Origin: Pyrrhosoma nymphula
Taxonomy: Eukaryota; Arthropoda; Insecta; Odonata; Coenagrionidae
Reading direction: 5' to 3'
DNA length: 64,000 nt
Assembly: GCA_963573305.1 (NCBI GenBank)
Contig: OY754329.1
Location: forward strand, 147,261,266 to 147,325,265
The position numbers were made by a program, and so were the translations under genes. The notes under the pieces were generated by a model that saw nothing but the letters and a program-made list of their open reading frames with translations, did not search any database and was not told where the DNA came from. Below, in pieces: positions 13,801-25,299 of the stretch. Position 1 is the first letter of the stretch; the number at the start of each line of letters is the position of its first letter.

Positions 13801-15212
13801 TCTTTGTCTTTTTCCACCCTTGCTCATCCCCGACAGAGCGTTTGAGACCTTTCCAATTTCCTACGCTAAGCGCAATTCTACCGCGAAGTGCACCCGAAAT
13901 TACACGCATAGCAAATTTCCGACTGACACAAGGTAATCGCGATCAAGGGACCCATTGTCCAGGGTAGAATTGTTTTCGCATAACACCGCAAATCGTTTTG
14001 AAAGTCTTTCTTATTTGGCCGATTTTATCTGACCTGCAGATATAACTCCACCAAAAAGAGTTATAATTCGCCAGTCTCGACCTCTATTTAGTATAATTTG
14101 ATTTCAATTACATCTATTATTGAGGAAAAACTGGAACATCAGGACAGACCTGAGTAACACAATGCAAATGTATATCTTATAAATTCATCGAACCTACACA
14201 CCTACCAATTAAAGAGTATTCAAGGTATGTATACTATAATTGCATACACCTTCAGTCACATATACACTTCGAACATTCAATTTTATAGTCCCGAACTAAT
14301 CATTAAAGTTTTTTAAGAGAAGTAACGTAAATGCCTTTACCACCTACAGGAAATGGTATGACAACATTTTCAAATTTTATTAAAAAGTCAAGATTTAGCT
14401 GATAGCATAAGAAGATTTTCGGTTTTATTGCAACATACCTCCGAATTTCAAAAGCAAAAATAACCTTTAACTAGTTTCATGAAAACGCTATCAGTATCAG
14501 CCAACCAAAGGTGAGCAACGGGATATAGAGAATCATAACGCAAAATAACTCGAAAAAAATCAAAGTTGGGAATATCTATGATAAAGCAAAATATAGAAGG
14601 ATAAACTCCACCGATAAAAAGTCAATGGGTCCAATAACTCCTACTATTCAATTACTATTCACCCGATGATAATTATCTCATTGGTTAGGCAATGACCAAT
14701 CGCCTAGTAATGAATTGGGGAAACAGCGAAGTTAAATAAGCAATGCGAAAGTAAATTGGTAATTTATAATGCACATGGCAATACCTACTGGCTCCAAATT
14801 ACCGGTAAACTCTCGTTACTGCTTTTGAGTGCTTTTGGTTATTGATGACAGAAGTCTTTTCCGATCAATAATATTCACATACACCAGTCCAAAAATCATG
14901 CCCATCGTATACCATAAGAATTATTGCACAGCGTTACTTGAAGTATCAATGGTAAATATGCATGAGTCAATGTAGTTATTAAGTAGTTAAAGAAATTATA
15001 TTCCAATTGGTTTCAGTAGCATAGTTTTTCCAAGAGGTTCGTTTTTTTTAGTTTATAATTAGATTGTAATCTCCAAAAGAGGTAGATAAAAGTTGCTCGT
15101 GCAGGGTCCATAGATTAGGTCCATAACTTTTCCTTGGCCTAAACAGACACACCGGAAAAAATATTAAATAAGCATTCTATTTGTAGGACTAATTCTATCC
15201 ATGGAGTAATCT
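7891..15212. other. Long AT-rich non-coding stretch
   Basis: More than 7 kb without a supported gene. A GC-richer island at about 12180-12540 holds a 117-codon minus frame (12532-12179) of unknown nature. A canonical splice-donor-like AG/GTGAGT occurs near 13343-13351 and an acceptor-like TTTGTTTACAG near 13515-13525, but no coding sequence joins them. At 8700-9000 a mixed-composition stretch could be conserved non-coding DNA, which cannot be judged without an alignment. Everything else is AT-rich with short chance frames. Confidence 0.45.
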
Positions 15213-15958
15213 ACCGGTTAAAGTTAGGTTATTATGTAAGTTGGATAAAATCCTCCAGATTATTTATACGTGCAGGGTCCTCTCTACCTCTACTATTCCT
15301 TTCTTCATCTCAGCGTACGTCCTACCCTCCCTCATCCCGCCTATAAAATCTATTCCCTCTATCACGGCCTTCAGAAAACCATCGCCCGTCATTACCTCTT
15401 CCAGCCACCTACCCTGCCTCATCCAGAAGAAGAAGTTTCCTCTCCTCACCAATAATCTCAAGCACTTCCTCATATGTCTTCTTTTCCGGCCATCGCACCT
15501 TTTCCATCCTCCTGCACACCCACATTTCAAACGCCAGCAGTCTATTTCTGTGCTCCTTTCTCAGTGTCCACGTTTCTGCCCCATGCAACACCACACTCCA
15601 CATCAAGCTCCTCACCAGCCTCTTTTGTACATCCTCACTTAGGTCCCCGTACCAGTTCACTTCTTTTTTTTCCAAGCGCTTCCTTTGCTAAGCTTACTTT
15701 ACTCCTAATGTATTTGCTACTATGTCCATTTTCTTCTAGCATTCTACCCAATTAATTAAGTGTTCTACTTGCTCCAGTTTGTGCCCTCCTACTTTTATGA
15801 CCAGCCTCACTTTCCTTGTCCTAGAGAATCTCATTACTTGTTTTTTCTTATACTTTATCTTCACTCCGTGTTTCCGGCACTGCTTTTATAATGTATCTAC
15901 TAGAGCTTGAAATCCCTTCAATGATCGACAAACTAACGCCTGGTCGTCCACGAACCTC
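15213..15958 (-). pseudogene. Non-LTR retrotransposon reverse transcriptase C-terminal remnant
   Basis: Reading the minus strand, the remnant opens with RFVDDQALVCRSLKGFQALV; FVDD at 15954-15943 occupies the place of the YADD catalytic box. It continues through a frame with VGGHKLEQVEH, then WYGDLSEDVQKRLVRSLMWS, VVLHGAETWTLRKEHRNRLL, AFEMWVCRRMEKVRW and EEVLEIIGEERKLL. It ends in GRWLEEVMTGDGFLKAVIEG and GRTYAEMKKG. This is the normal order for the thumb and C-terminal part of an insect LINE polyprotein. At least two frame changes (near 15420 and 15680-15720) and stops inactivate it. The last 225 bp, including the 3' end at 15213, match the truncated copy at 1533-1812. Similarity to reverse transcriptase ends near 15958, so the catalytic fingers and palm are missing. 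Confidence 0.8.
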
Positions 15959-16294
15959 AACTAGGAGGGGGTACCCATTGAATTTCAACGTGAATAAAAA
16001 ATTAATAAAATTGATGTATAGGATTGAAAATCCTTTTAAGGTGACGTTTTGCATTCAATTAAAATTCAGGAGCCATGAATCACTCATAGAGTGGTTGGGG
16101 TGAAAAATAATCCCAATAAAATCTTACTGCTATGGTCTATTTATCACTTGACCTATAGCATAATAACTTAAGATCTAAGTTACCATTCTAATCTCAAGCT
16201 GCTTGTCGAGTAATGTTGTTTTGCAAAGGTCAAAAAATGATCCTAAACTTCAGGCAATAATGAAACGTACAGGAAAGGTAAATTACTTATTTCC

Positions 16295-17424
16295 GGCACC
16301 GATAGCGCGGTGGCGCTGGCGCGCCGGTCCTCTAGGTTGGCGGCGCGGCGCCGTTCTGGGTAGCCATTTACAAGACAATGCTTTTAGTGCATGAATACTG
16401 TATTTGTTTACACATATTAATGCGTACTCATCATCATTGTATTTCATTATATTGTCTAACACCACTCATCACAGTTACATGCGTGCATCAATAGACATTC
16501 TTTTAGACAATGCAATAGACAATATCTCTCATTAGCGGCAGTTAACAATACATTAATGGATTTGAGAGATCTTCAAACACTTCGAGATGGCCTTTCAAAC
16601 TCGTCGAAGAGTTGCATGCTTATGCCCTATCCACAGTATTTTAATAACAAACTCGCATTTTATGCTATTTAAAAATTATTGTTTTTAATTTTCTCTAATT
16701 GGAATTGTAATAACGGCGGCAAATTGGAACGGTATTTCTTTTGCTATGTCTACCCCAGAAATGGTTGTAGAGGGAGATATTTTGTAATTGTGGGGGAAAT
16801 CAAATCCAAATTTCCGTGTATCACTCATCTAGCTCGAAAAAGTCTATCCATTTCGGCCACAAGCACACCTAGTTGACAAGTTTTTTTCTATCGATGGGTT
16901 GACGATAAAAGCCAAACGATCATCGCCAAGTCCATCAACCGTGGATAAAATAGTTTTTATTCACGATAGCTACAGATATTGTCAGGGAAATAATGAATAT
17001 ATATGAGTGAAATTATATAAATATTTTCGAGGTTTATGTATGAATATTTTTTTTCAATTTTCAATAGAAATCTTTAAAAAGGAGAGCCTATGCTATGAAA
17101 TCATCTCTAGCCAAAAATCTCTAAAAACTTTTTAAAAATGATACCCGTAGAAACTGATGAACGCAGTTGGTGATAAATTTACAAACGAGATCATTACAGA
17201 AGAAATGTTTGTAATGCGTTGGTAAAAAGTTGATAAAATAAGTTTTTACATGTTTATGTAAAATAAATGGTTTTATTAATTAATTATTATAATGCATAAT
17301 TTGTATTATAATATTCTAATGTACTACAGTACTTGTGTGAATATATTATGGTCGATTAATTACGCCGCCTCCGCCGGTAAAATCATCGGCGCGCCGCCGA
17401 CAGTTTTTCCATCGGCGCACAGCT
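16295..17424. mobile_element. Candidate DNA transposon with GC-rich terminal inverted repeats
   Basis: Two GC-rich islands bound a 1.1-kb AT-rich segment. Read inward, the left island (16295-16353) and the right island (17424-17362) share, in order, a CCGAT block, a 14- or 15-base spacer, GGCGCGCCG, a 10- to 12-base spacer, and GGCGG-G-GGCG. That shared order on opposite strands is what diverged terminal inverted repeats would give. Inside, the plus frame at 16679-16876 has FFC-x7-CRGR and a downstream THLA, loosely resembling a FLYWCH zinc finger, a domain often found in Mutator-like (MULE) transposases. No catalytic triad or target-site duplication was found. The MULE assignment is tentative; a non-autonomous element is equally possible. 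Confidence 0.4.
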
Positions 17425-17429
17425 CTACT

Positions 17430-18095
17430 ACTACCCTTATCACCAATTTTGTATTCGGTATCATAGCTACACGTTGACTCTCATCTCCCCCACTGTAAAC
17501 TACCCCCTAGCTATCACTCCTATAATCCCCGCTATCCCTCCATCTCACCTCTCACATCCCCAAAGCAACTATTTTCCCTTTGTGCATTTCTAATTTAATA
17601 TTCTCTAGCTTCCCGGCCCTATTCATTGTCCTCACGTTCCAAGTTCATATTTTTACCTCTGCTTTCCTCCTCCACCCATTTTTCTTCTTCTTCACCCTCC
17701 TTTTCCTTGTCGTATCTAATGACATTGTTATGCAAGGATTTCGTATGATGACGACCACGGAAGCCTTGCCTCTCCCGCTACCGGGTACGACACCCGCCCT
17801 AGTAGGCGGCGCTTCGTAATCGCAAGGTTTGAAATCTCGATGAGTGACTTTCATATTCTGGGTAATTGATTGTTGGGAGGGGACTCCCACCCCACTTCCC
17901 AACGGTGTATTTAACTTAACACCGTCACGGAACGACCTTTCGTCTGGATTCTACTCTTCGATCTATCTGGCATGGGTGGCCCTACTAGAATCAGTAGTAA
18001 TTGCTTCTGCCAGTCCAGCTCTAGGGGTCATTGGATCGCGCAAGCCCTTCCATCACGTTGGTTATTGGGTATTAGTTCAAGAGAAGGGGTAGGCA
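17430..18095 (-). pseudogene. Non-LTR retrotransposon 5' end with endonuclease start
   Basis: On the minus strand the segment 18060-17720 is a GC-richer leader with a CATGGGTGGCCCTACTAG-like block (reverse of the printed strand) of the kind that recurs in arthropod retroelements. A basic frame follows (TRKRRVKKKKNGWRRKAEVK), then the first apurinic-endonuclease motif TWNVRTMNRAGKLENIKLEM (TWNVRT at 17645-17628). Next comes EVRW (17551-17540), whose glutamate is the metal ligand of this endonuclease family, and VVYSGGDESQRV. An in-frame stop precedes TWNVRT and another lies just before EVRW, so the copy is dead. The recognisable protein fades at about 17430, directly against the right inverted repeat of the neighbouring GC-rich element. 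The motifs fit RTE-like LINEs. Confidence 0.75.
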
Positions 18096-20939
18096 TAATT
18101 AAATACTGAACATATAAAATCAAGGTCGGCGTAAATAATTGATAGACAAAGAGCTAAAAAAAACTATAAGTTACATTTGAAGCATTATTCTTGCGTAGCA
18201 GGACATCAATTTCGGTGATTATTGATATAACTAGAATTGTCAGTAAGCATTCGACCTAATGCTGCAAATAGGAGACAGTGCAGGGATATTACACTCAAAG
18301 GATTTAGGCAATTAATCGCAAATTATACGTGCTCAAAAGTAACCCAGGTGACAAATCATGCATTGCTGTTTCGATTTGAAATATTGCAAACTGTTTTTAG
18401 ATCATAAAAATTTGATAGGAGAAATAAGAAATCCGAAATAGCAGGTTAAAAATTCTGTTTTTTCCCACGAAAAATTCAGTATCGTGATTGCTGTCGTTAG
18501 GACTAGATAAATAAAATGCTCAGCAAGAGGCTTTGCTACCCCAACCTCAGCGTAATTTTTACTGTGTCTCTATATCCAACATCACGTTCCAAATAAAAGA
18601 TAATTTTTCTAAAATTCTAATAATTTGATTCATTAATTTCCTTGATCAATTGACACACGTTAACTACAATTGAATAGATACATTTCTCATAGCATGAAAT
18701 GGAATGCTTTTCTGGTGAAAATTCAACCCCTTACGAAATTAGGTTGCTTGCAGGGCACTATGCGGGTGTATTCATCATACCAACAACTACCCTTCTTATG
18801 TTTCCAACGTTGTTACTAAAATTATTCAAATCAGCAAAGGATTGCCAAAGTTTGCGCAGAATGTCATGTCATGTTTTAACAGAATTAAATTTTTATATTT
18901 TTCATTCGGGAAATATTGATACCTGGATATTTGTGCTTCTTCCTCGTGCTAGATGACGGATGATCAATGTATCTCGATTACGAGAACATTTACAAGAAAG
19001 CAATATATACCATCGACCGTCCAATAATATATGTCACTGTTAAATACCATTAATAATTGTCGTAGTAACTGTGTCAATGTAAAATAACGTTTAATTGCAA
19101 TCGTTTTCCACGAAGTTCATGAAAACGTTAAGATATGCAAGAACACACAAGGATGAATGGGCTTATAAAAATCAATAAGCTACGCAAATTTGTACTAGTG
19201 ATCAATCCCGTGCATAATTAATCTGGCTGAATATTTACAAAGCTCTCATTGTTCCGGATTAGGAAGAAACATAAACTACCATCGCTGAAGACAATTTACA
19301 TTTTTCGGCACATGTTAAATAACTCAGAGAACTAATATATTTTGCGGAGTTTTGTAATTTGTTATGGATATACAGAGCACGCAAAGCTGCCTCGTCGATG
19401 GCATAAATCAGCTCCACTTTGTGCGTTTAATTAATAAAGAGAAATGCATAATCCCCACATTCGTGCAACTAATTGCTATTTTGAACTGGTCTCAAATTAA
19501 TCACTAGGATTTATGTAGTCAGCGTCGTTACTAGATGACCACATTCAATGTAAATGGAGCACATTCAACTTAACATTATCACCGTGAGAGAGCTGAATAT
19601 GAGGGTTGTAATCATAGGTTAGACACGGAATATTATATTTATGCTATAACGGAAATTCATCCGTCTCTAAAATTCACATCGGAAATTCGCTATAAATAAA
19701 TGAAGTTTCCATAGTAACTTCAAGCTTAATGGTAAAAATGCGATCGTCATATCTCATCCAACAGAATGCTAACAGGCTTATGAATGTTCTAAAGGCAGCA
19801 TCTGGAATATATATACCTTAATTTAAACCTGTCTTCCTCATTTCAAAACGTTTTGCCAGTTCGCCATTAGCTCTTTTTTTGACCACGTATTTCCAGTACC
19901 TAGTCTGCATCTAAATTTTCAAAGTTAAGAGTTTTTGCATTGCAATTCCATTTTCTTTTTAATTAGCCAAAAACAAAACGCATTGGCTCATATTATCGCA
20001 AGAGCGCTGAGTAGATTTTACATATCTAATATCGATGGATATCCCAGAAATTGAAACTAATAGGTTTATGATGAATTGTATTTCCATTTTTCAAAACCTA
20101 TCGCCACGGATATTGATCCATAAAAATGGAGGCTTTTTAAGAAACAGAGCTAAGAGAAAGCTGATGTGATGAATTAGCAGTTAGAGGTCATATTACTAGC
20201 AATACAGGATGTTATACTATCAATGGATATGACCGTATAGGACAATTTCGTTACCCACATGAAATCGGCGTTATATCCCTCATTCTGAAAACATATAATG
20301 TCCGCAGCTAACTTCGGTTGATCATAAATGACATGAAGATGACCATCAAACATAAAATTTCAATTCTCCGAAAATAATTCCATCGCCTGAAATTCGTCAC
20401 AACTAAGATAATAATATTACCCATAATTAATTGAAGCGTAACGGAGTACTTGAGAAATATCCATTGCAATGTTTCCGCAAATTATGCACGAAAAGCTTCA
20501 CTGTTGTGTATCAAAATAACTATCCAAAACCCTCCAGTGTTATAAATTCGAAATTCCGATGCACCAATGCACTTCCTAGAATATTTTCTTTATAGGTAAT
20601 AAAAAAATAATATTTCAGGAAAAACAAGTAATTCAAAACACAAATGTTGTATTTAGTGTACTAAGATTAGAAATTTCAATTTCCGAATGGACAAAACAGC
20701 CTATGATCTACTCCGGATAAAGTACTTAATTTTTGTTTTTTTAGTCTTTTTTCTCTTTTCATAATATAAGTTAACGTTAACGGTTAATGTTTTGCAAACA
20801 AACAGTTTCGTATCATAGTTTTCCCTCGTGCCAAAAATCTAGGAAATCGAAGATGTCGGGCCACGTTGAGCCATTGTTTTAGTTAATGTGCAATAAACAC
20901 AATACACTGTAGCCAATCTGCGAGGATAATTAATCATAT
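18096..20939. other. AT-rich non-coding sequence
   Basis: Nearly 3 kb of AT-rich DNA with no recognisable gene, inverted-repeat end, tRNA-like box or low-complexity block. Frames are short. I see nothing further in it. Confidence 0.5.
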
Positions 20940-22205
20940 GTATTGGAATAGTACCAGCATATGTGAATGGGGAAATGAAAAAGATATTTTGGGCTGTGTG
21001 AGGTAAGATGGAAATACAGCAGAGAATATTAGATTGACAGTTAAAGGATAATTGTGAAAGTGAAAGGACGGGAATAAACGTGGGGTAGTTTTTGTATTGA
21101 ATGTTAAATTTGGGAAGAGGGTAGTAAACATAGAACACGTTAGCGACGGGATGCTAGAGGTTGAAATAAAAACACACCCGGCAAATTTTGCTGTGGTCCA
21201 TGAGTACATTCCTACAAGGAACCAGAGGGAGGAAGAGGTTGGTGGCGTGCACGAAAAACTAGAAGACATTACGAGCGAAGTCTCAGCAACAAAAACCTGA
21301 TAGTGATGGGCGTGTGGGCTTGGGATTAATAATTTCCACTGTGAGAAGGCATTTGAATGTTTCCGAAGAAATAAAGTAGCAACAAACGAAGCTTGTTTCA
21401 GACACCACTACAGGTGTAGATACTCATGGAACATGCTGAGAGACACAGGGAGACATCGAAAACATTATATAATGGTCAAAAAGATGTTTAGGATCAATGC
21501 TATAAATTCACGTGCATTTTTGAGTGCGGATTCGGATCGTAATCTGGTAGTAATTTAATGTTATATGGCATTAAAAAGACTAAGAACAGGTAGGAGGGTG
21601 AAAAAATGTAATGTGAGTGCATTAAAAGAGTCTAATAGGAAAGAATAAAAAGAGATATAGGACAGAAAAAGAAAAGATAAAGAAATAGGAACAGTTGTGG
21701 AAAAATGGGGAATATAAAAATAGGAATAATAAGAACGGCAGAGAAAACACTTGGATCAATGGAAACAAAAAGGATTAAGTTTCTATGGATCACCGAAGAA
21801 ATTAATAAAAATCAGAAGAAAAATTTAGTGAAAAACGTTAACATTGAAATAACCAGAAGTTTGAAGGATTTAACCAATAAACTCCACCGAGAAACCAATA
21901 CAGCGAGGGAAAACCGGTGTAAATACAACACGATGAAATTGAAAAGCTAATAAAAGATGGGAAGTGGGTGCAGATAAAACACCCTCAAGAGTTTTTGCTG
22001 ATCCTAAGACATAATGAAAGGCGAAGATTTTTTGATGCAATTCTTAGGATTAACGAGAAAAGATCATAGCTCAAGGACTAAGGGAAAAACAATTTTGATT
22101 CCTATCCCCGTAAAATATGAAATCTTAAGGATGAAAAGGCTATGTAACAATAAGTTTCATTTCACAGAAGGCAAAGGCTGTGCGTTAACAGAAGGATGGA
22201 GATGA
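20940..22205 (+). pseudogene. Non-LTR retrotransposon endonuclease-domain remnant
   Basis: The plus strand preserves, across several frames, the apurinic-endonuclease part of a LINE polyprotein. LCEVRWK near 20994-21014 holds the catalytic glutamate. It continues as VNIEHVSDGMLEVEIKTHPA (from about 21124) and VVHEYIPTRNQREEEV (the usual VYxPTS region), ending in DITSEVSATKT at 21297. Then come RNKVATNEACFRHHYRCRYS near 21370-21430, RDTGRHRKHYIMVK near 21440-21480, and DSDRNLVV near 21530. The last corresponds to the conserved SDHNL motif, with the active-site His replaced by Arg. The frame 21705-21950 covers the linker toward reverse transcriptase. The D/GDWN motif expected after the LED block is also eroded. 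No reverse transcriptase follows. Confidence 0.75.
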
Positions 22206-25200
22206 GAGAAAACATCAACTTACGTCACAACTAGTTCTGGTTTAGTATCAGATAGGCAATTCGAAATGTGAATGCCACGATGAGAACTGCTATAGCATAT
22301 TCCCAAGGTCAAGGTCATATCATTACTATTTCAATATGAAATTCCCAAGGCCAAGGTCAAATAATTAATATCTAACCGTTTGAGCGCCCTGGATACGAAA
22401 TGTGCTGCCCAAACAAACTGTAAATATCGTAAAAGATTTAGCAAAAGTGATAACTTAGAGAGGGGAATATATAATTATTAGTCAGATATAATAGTAGCTA
22501 AGACAATCATAGTTAATAAGGCCGAGAGTGAGTGTTCCCTAGAGAACGGAATAGTAATACATTGAGAGACTGCGGGATAGAAGCAGCATATTACAGTGTA
22601 TATTACCGAGCATCCTGAGGAAAGAAAACTTACCCAGGCCGAATTCTATCCGAAGAAGAAGAAGACAGGGAGAGGTCTAAGACATGAGTCGACTGGTACC
22701 TAGATCCATCCAAAACCATTTTTGCAGATAATCTACGAGAATACGCGGTGCAAGAGCAGAACAATATTTTGTTAAGTTGACGCCTTAATTTTGTTTATTG
22801 GAATTGTTAATGAAGATACTTATGGAATTCATCTCGAAGTTATAAAAAGAAAGATTGAACTAAAAACCTAGTACCCGAGTTGGAATACCCATTTTTTTAA
22901 AACGCAAATTAAATAATATCATAATGTTAAAATATAATTACATTGAGCCCAATTGCTTGGTTTTAACAATTCAATGCTAATAGGTTATTGATAAACTTCC
23001 ATGACCCAAAGATTAATTCCTTGCTAATTTCGTTTACCAAAAGTGAATAAATATTAGTGAATGTCGTATTTATATGCTATAAGCTGAAGCTATGTTAGCA
23101 GCTGTCATATATATATGCTATAAGCTGAAAATAATATAGTGTAAGGAGACAGGGGCCAGCATCTGTAAACGATTTGTATTGGTCTACATATACCCAATTT
23201 TTATCCGTAATAATAATGGAATTCTCATTGTTTTTCGAAGTTTATAAATATAATATTTTCAAAAAATTATAGATTTTGAATTTATTCTAATAACTCTAAA
23301 AATGAATATATATTGAATGAATTCACTACTGCCATATTTACTCAACTCGGAATGATCGAAACACTTTAAAAATTCATTAGCTAAATTAAATGGAATGTTG
23401 TAGCTTATCGTATATAAAATAACTTAAAAAGATTCACGTTTCCACTTGTGAAAGAATCTCCTGAAAAAATAACTTCAGGTGATTACGAATCATGCAAATA
23501 TGCCAAGGATTTATTTTCCTATTTTTTCTGAAAAAATCAATCTTATTAACCTACATCTTCGGAGAAAATAGACGGATGGCTAAGTAAACGCCATCAAAAA
23601 CTGTTGAGGGAGGAATATGAAGAATTTCGTTACGAAAATCCAAATAAGCATTCTCAAGAAACGGTGAGTTGGGGAATGTTCGTCTGTTCGTCGTCTTCGC
23701 TTGAATTCCGATAATTTCGCCTTTTTGCACTCGGTAATCATATAATTTTTCTTTTAAGCAAACATGATTTCCTTCTCCTCACTCCCTATAATATGATTAC
23801 TCTCCACATTCCATGAATTCTTTCAGTACTCCGGTCAAACACTCAGCCCAATTCCGTTCGGCAAAATTTATGCTCTTATGATATTTGCGCATCACGCCCA
23901 CATCTTAATATATGCCTCCTCTTCCAGCGAACCAGCATCGCATTCTCTTAATTAACATTATTATCGCATCCCGTTAAATTAACGAAACAAGTTTTCCTTC
24001 GCCAGGGAAAAAAGAAATATTGTGGCACTTCCATCCTGCGTTTAACATTTACCCTCCCGTTTCAATCCCGCTTTCGAATTATTACTAAAGCCTCCCAGTG
24101 CGAGAAACCAGCATTACCTACTCGCCCATTTTTCTTCCCTCTTACTCCACCCTTATTTCATTTTAGTCTAATTTGTTCTTTCTTTGGCAAGATATCCCTC
24201 AAATCAAATAATATATTCGTATTCCTCACCTAATATTTCTTTCCCAAACTTAATTTTTTTAAGTACTTAAATTCATTTAATTTTCCTCCCCGCCCCCCGC
24301 TAGTTCCTAAAGTTAGGCTTGCTAACAGTGATAATAACCCACCTCATGCAGAAAAGTCTAAGCTTATAGCTTATACATATATAAAATTACGAAAAATTCA
24401 CTCTTCAACCAGGCATTTGCGATGATTGCAAAACATAAAAGAAAGTGCACGGACGGTTGTACGAGTAACACAAATACAAATTCTTGAACTGATTGAAGTT
24501 TACCGGAGTGATATTTTAAAAGTAATTTTTTTTCATAATAATCTATACAAAAACTAACAACTCGTATTAAAGTAACCAATTTAATACTTGTTGGGTCTAA
24601 AATAGATTGTCTAGAGTAATTACATGCCAAAATTTATCAAATTTGTGAAATTGATGATTTAAATGTGCTATATATAGTTACAGTCGAAGCAAAGCTAATA
24701 AATGTGACTTTAGATGGGTTAATTGGAGTCTGTGAAAGAACCTGAATGCGATACATTTTCATATATTTCCAAAACGTTTTCGTAATAATGAGTACACGGT
24801 GTTCAATGCCTCATGAGGACAACGCGTGTTTGTCATGAGAAAATAATTCAATATTAGCCTAAATGGGCAGGTGATTGATGCAGCGACCGACCCCATCATC
24901 TTTTCACGCTTTTAAATCTCCCTATGCACCTACATGAACATATAAGGATGTCAAACTTCTCACACAGATTTGGTCGCCACATTAATTTACGTACGATCAC
25001 TCCTCAACCGAAATCCTTAGATACAAACCCGTAACTCTCTCAACCAAATAATTAGAGATAGGTGTTATAGGTTCGGGCAGAGCTTGTCGCGTTGTAACGA
25101 CAGTAAAAATTCAAATATTCATGGCAGAGGGGCCAACACCTTTCCATGGGCCACAATGGGTGTCCGACGAAGTGATAACAACCATAAAATTGATACAAAA

Positions 25201-25225
25201 AATCGCGATGGGTATTAGACGGAGG
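22206..25225. other. AT-rich non-coding sequence with a small direct repeat
   Basis: Apart from the half-site pair at 22.3 kb, the only clear structure is an 18-bp direct repeat, TATATGCTATAAGCTGAA, at 23071-23088 and 23112-23129 (41-bp period). The stretch 23900-24100 is somewhat richer in mixed sequence, with TTAATTAAC-type homeodomain-like words. No gene is visible. Confidence 0.45.
22283..22352 (+). promoter_or_regulatory. Paired nuclear-receptor-like half-sites
   Basis: Two copies of ATTCCCAAGG(T/C)CAAGGTCA lie about 50 bp apart. Each contains the extended half-site YCAAGGTCA, the monomer site of FTZ-F1/ERR-type nuclear receptors. No gene start is near, so a regulatory role is unproven; the pair could also be a short duplication. 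Confidence 0.25.
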
Positions 25226-25229
25226 TTTC

Positions 25230-25299
25230 CATAATGGCTTCAACCGTAACCAGGGAACCAAAGGTCTGGCGAGCCGAACACTGTAACCACTGGGTTAGG
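25230..25299 (-). repeat. tRNA-like SINE head (degenerate)
   Basis: The minus strand has CCAGTGGTTACAGTGTTCGG, an A-box-like start, then CTCGCCAGACCTTTGGTTCC and a weak B box (GGTTACGGTTGAAGCC). The tRNA-like order is present but the B box is off consensus. It is most likely a decayed SINE or tRNA pseudogene. Confidence 0.4.
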
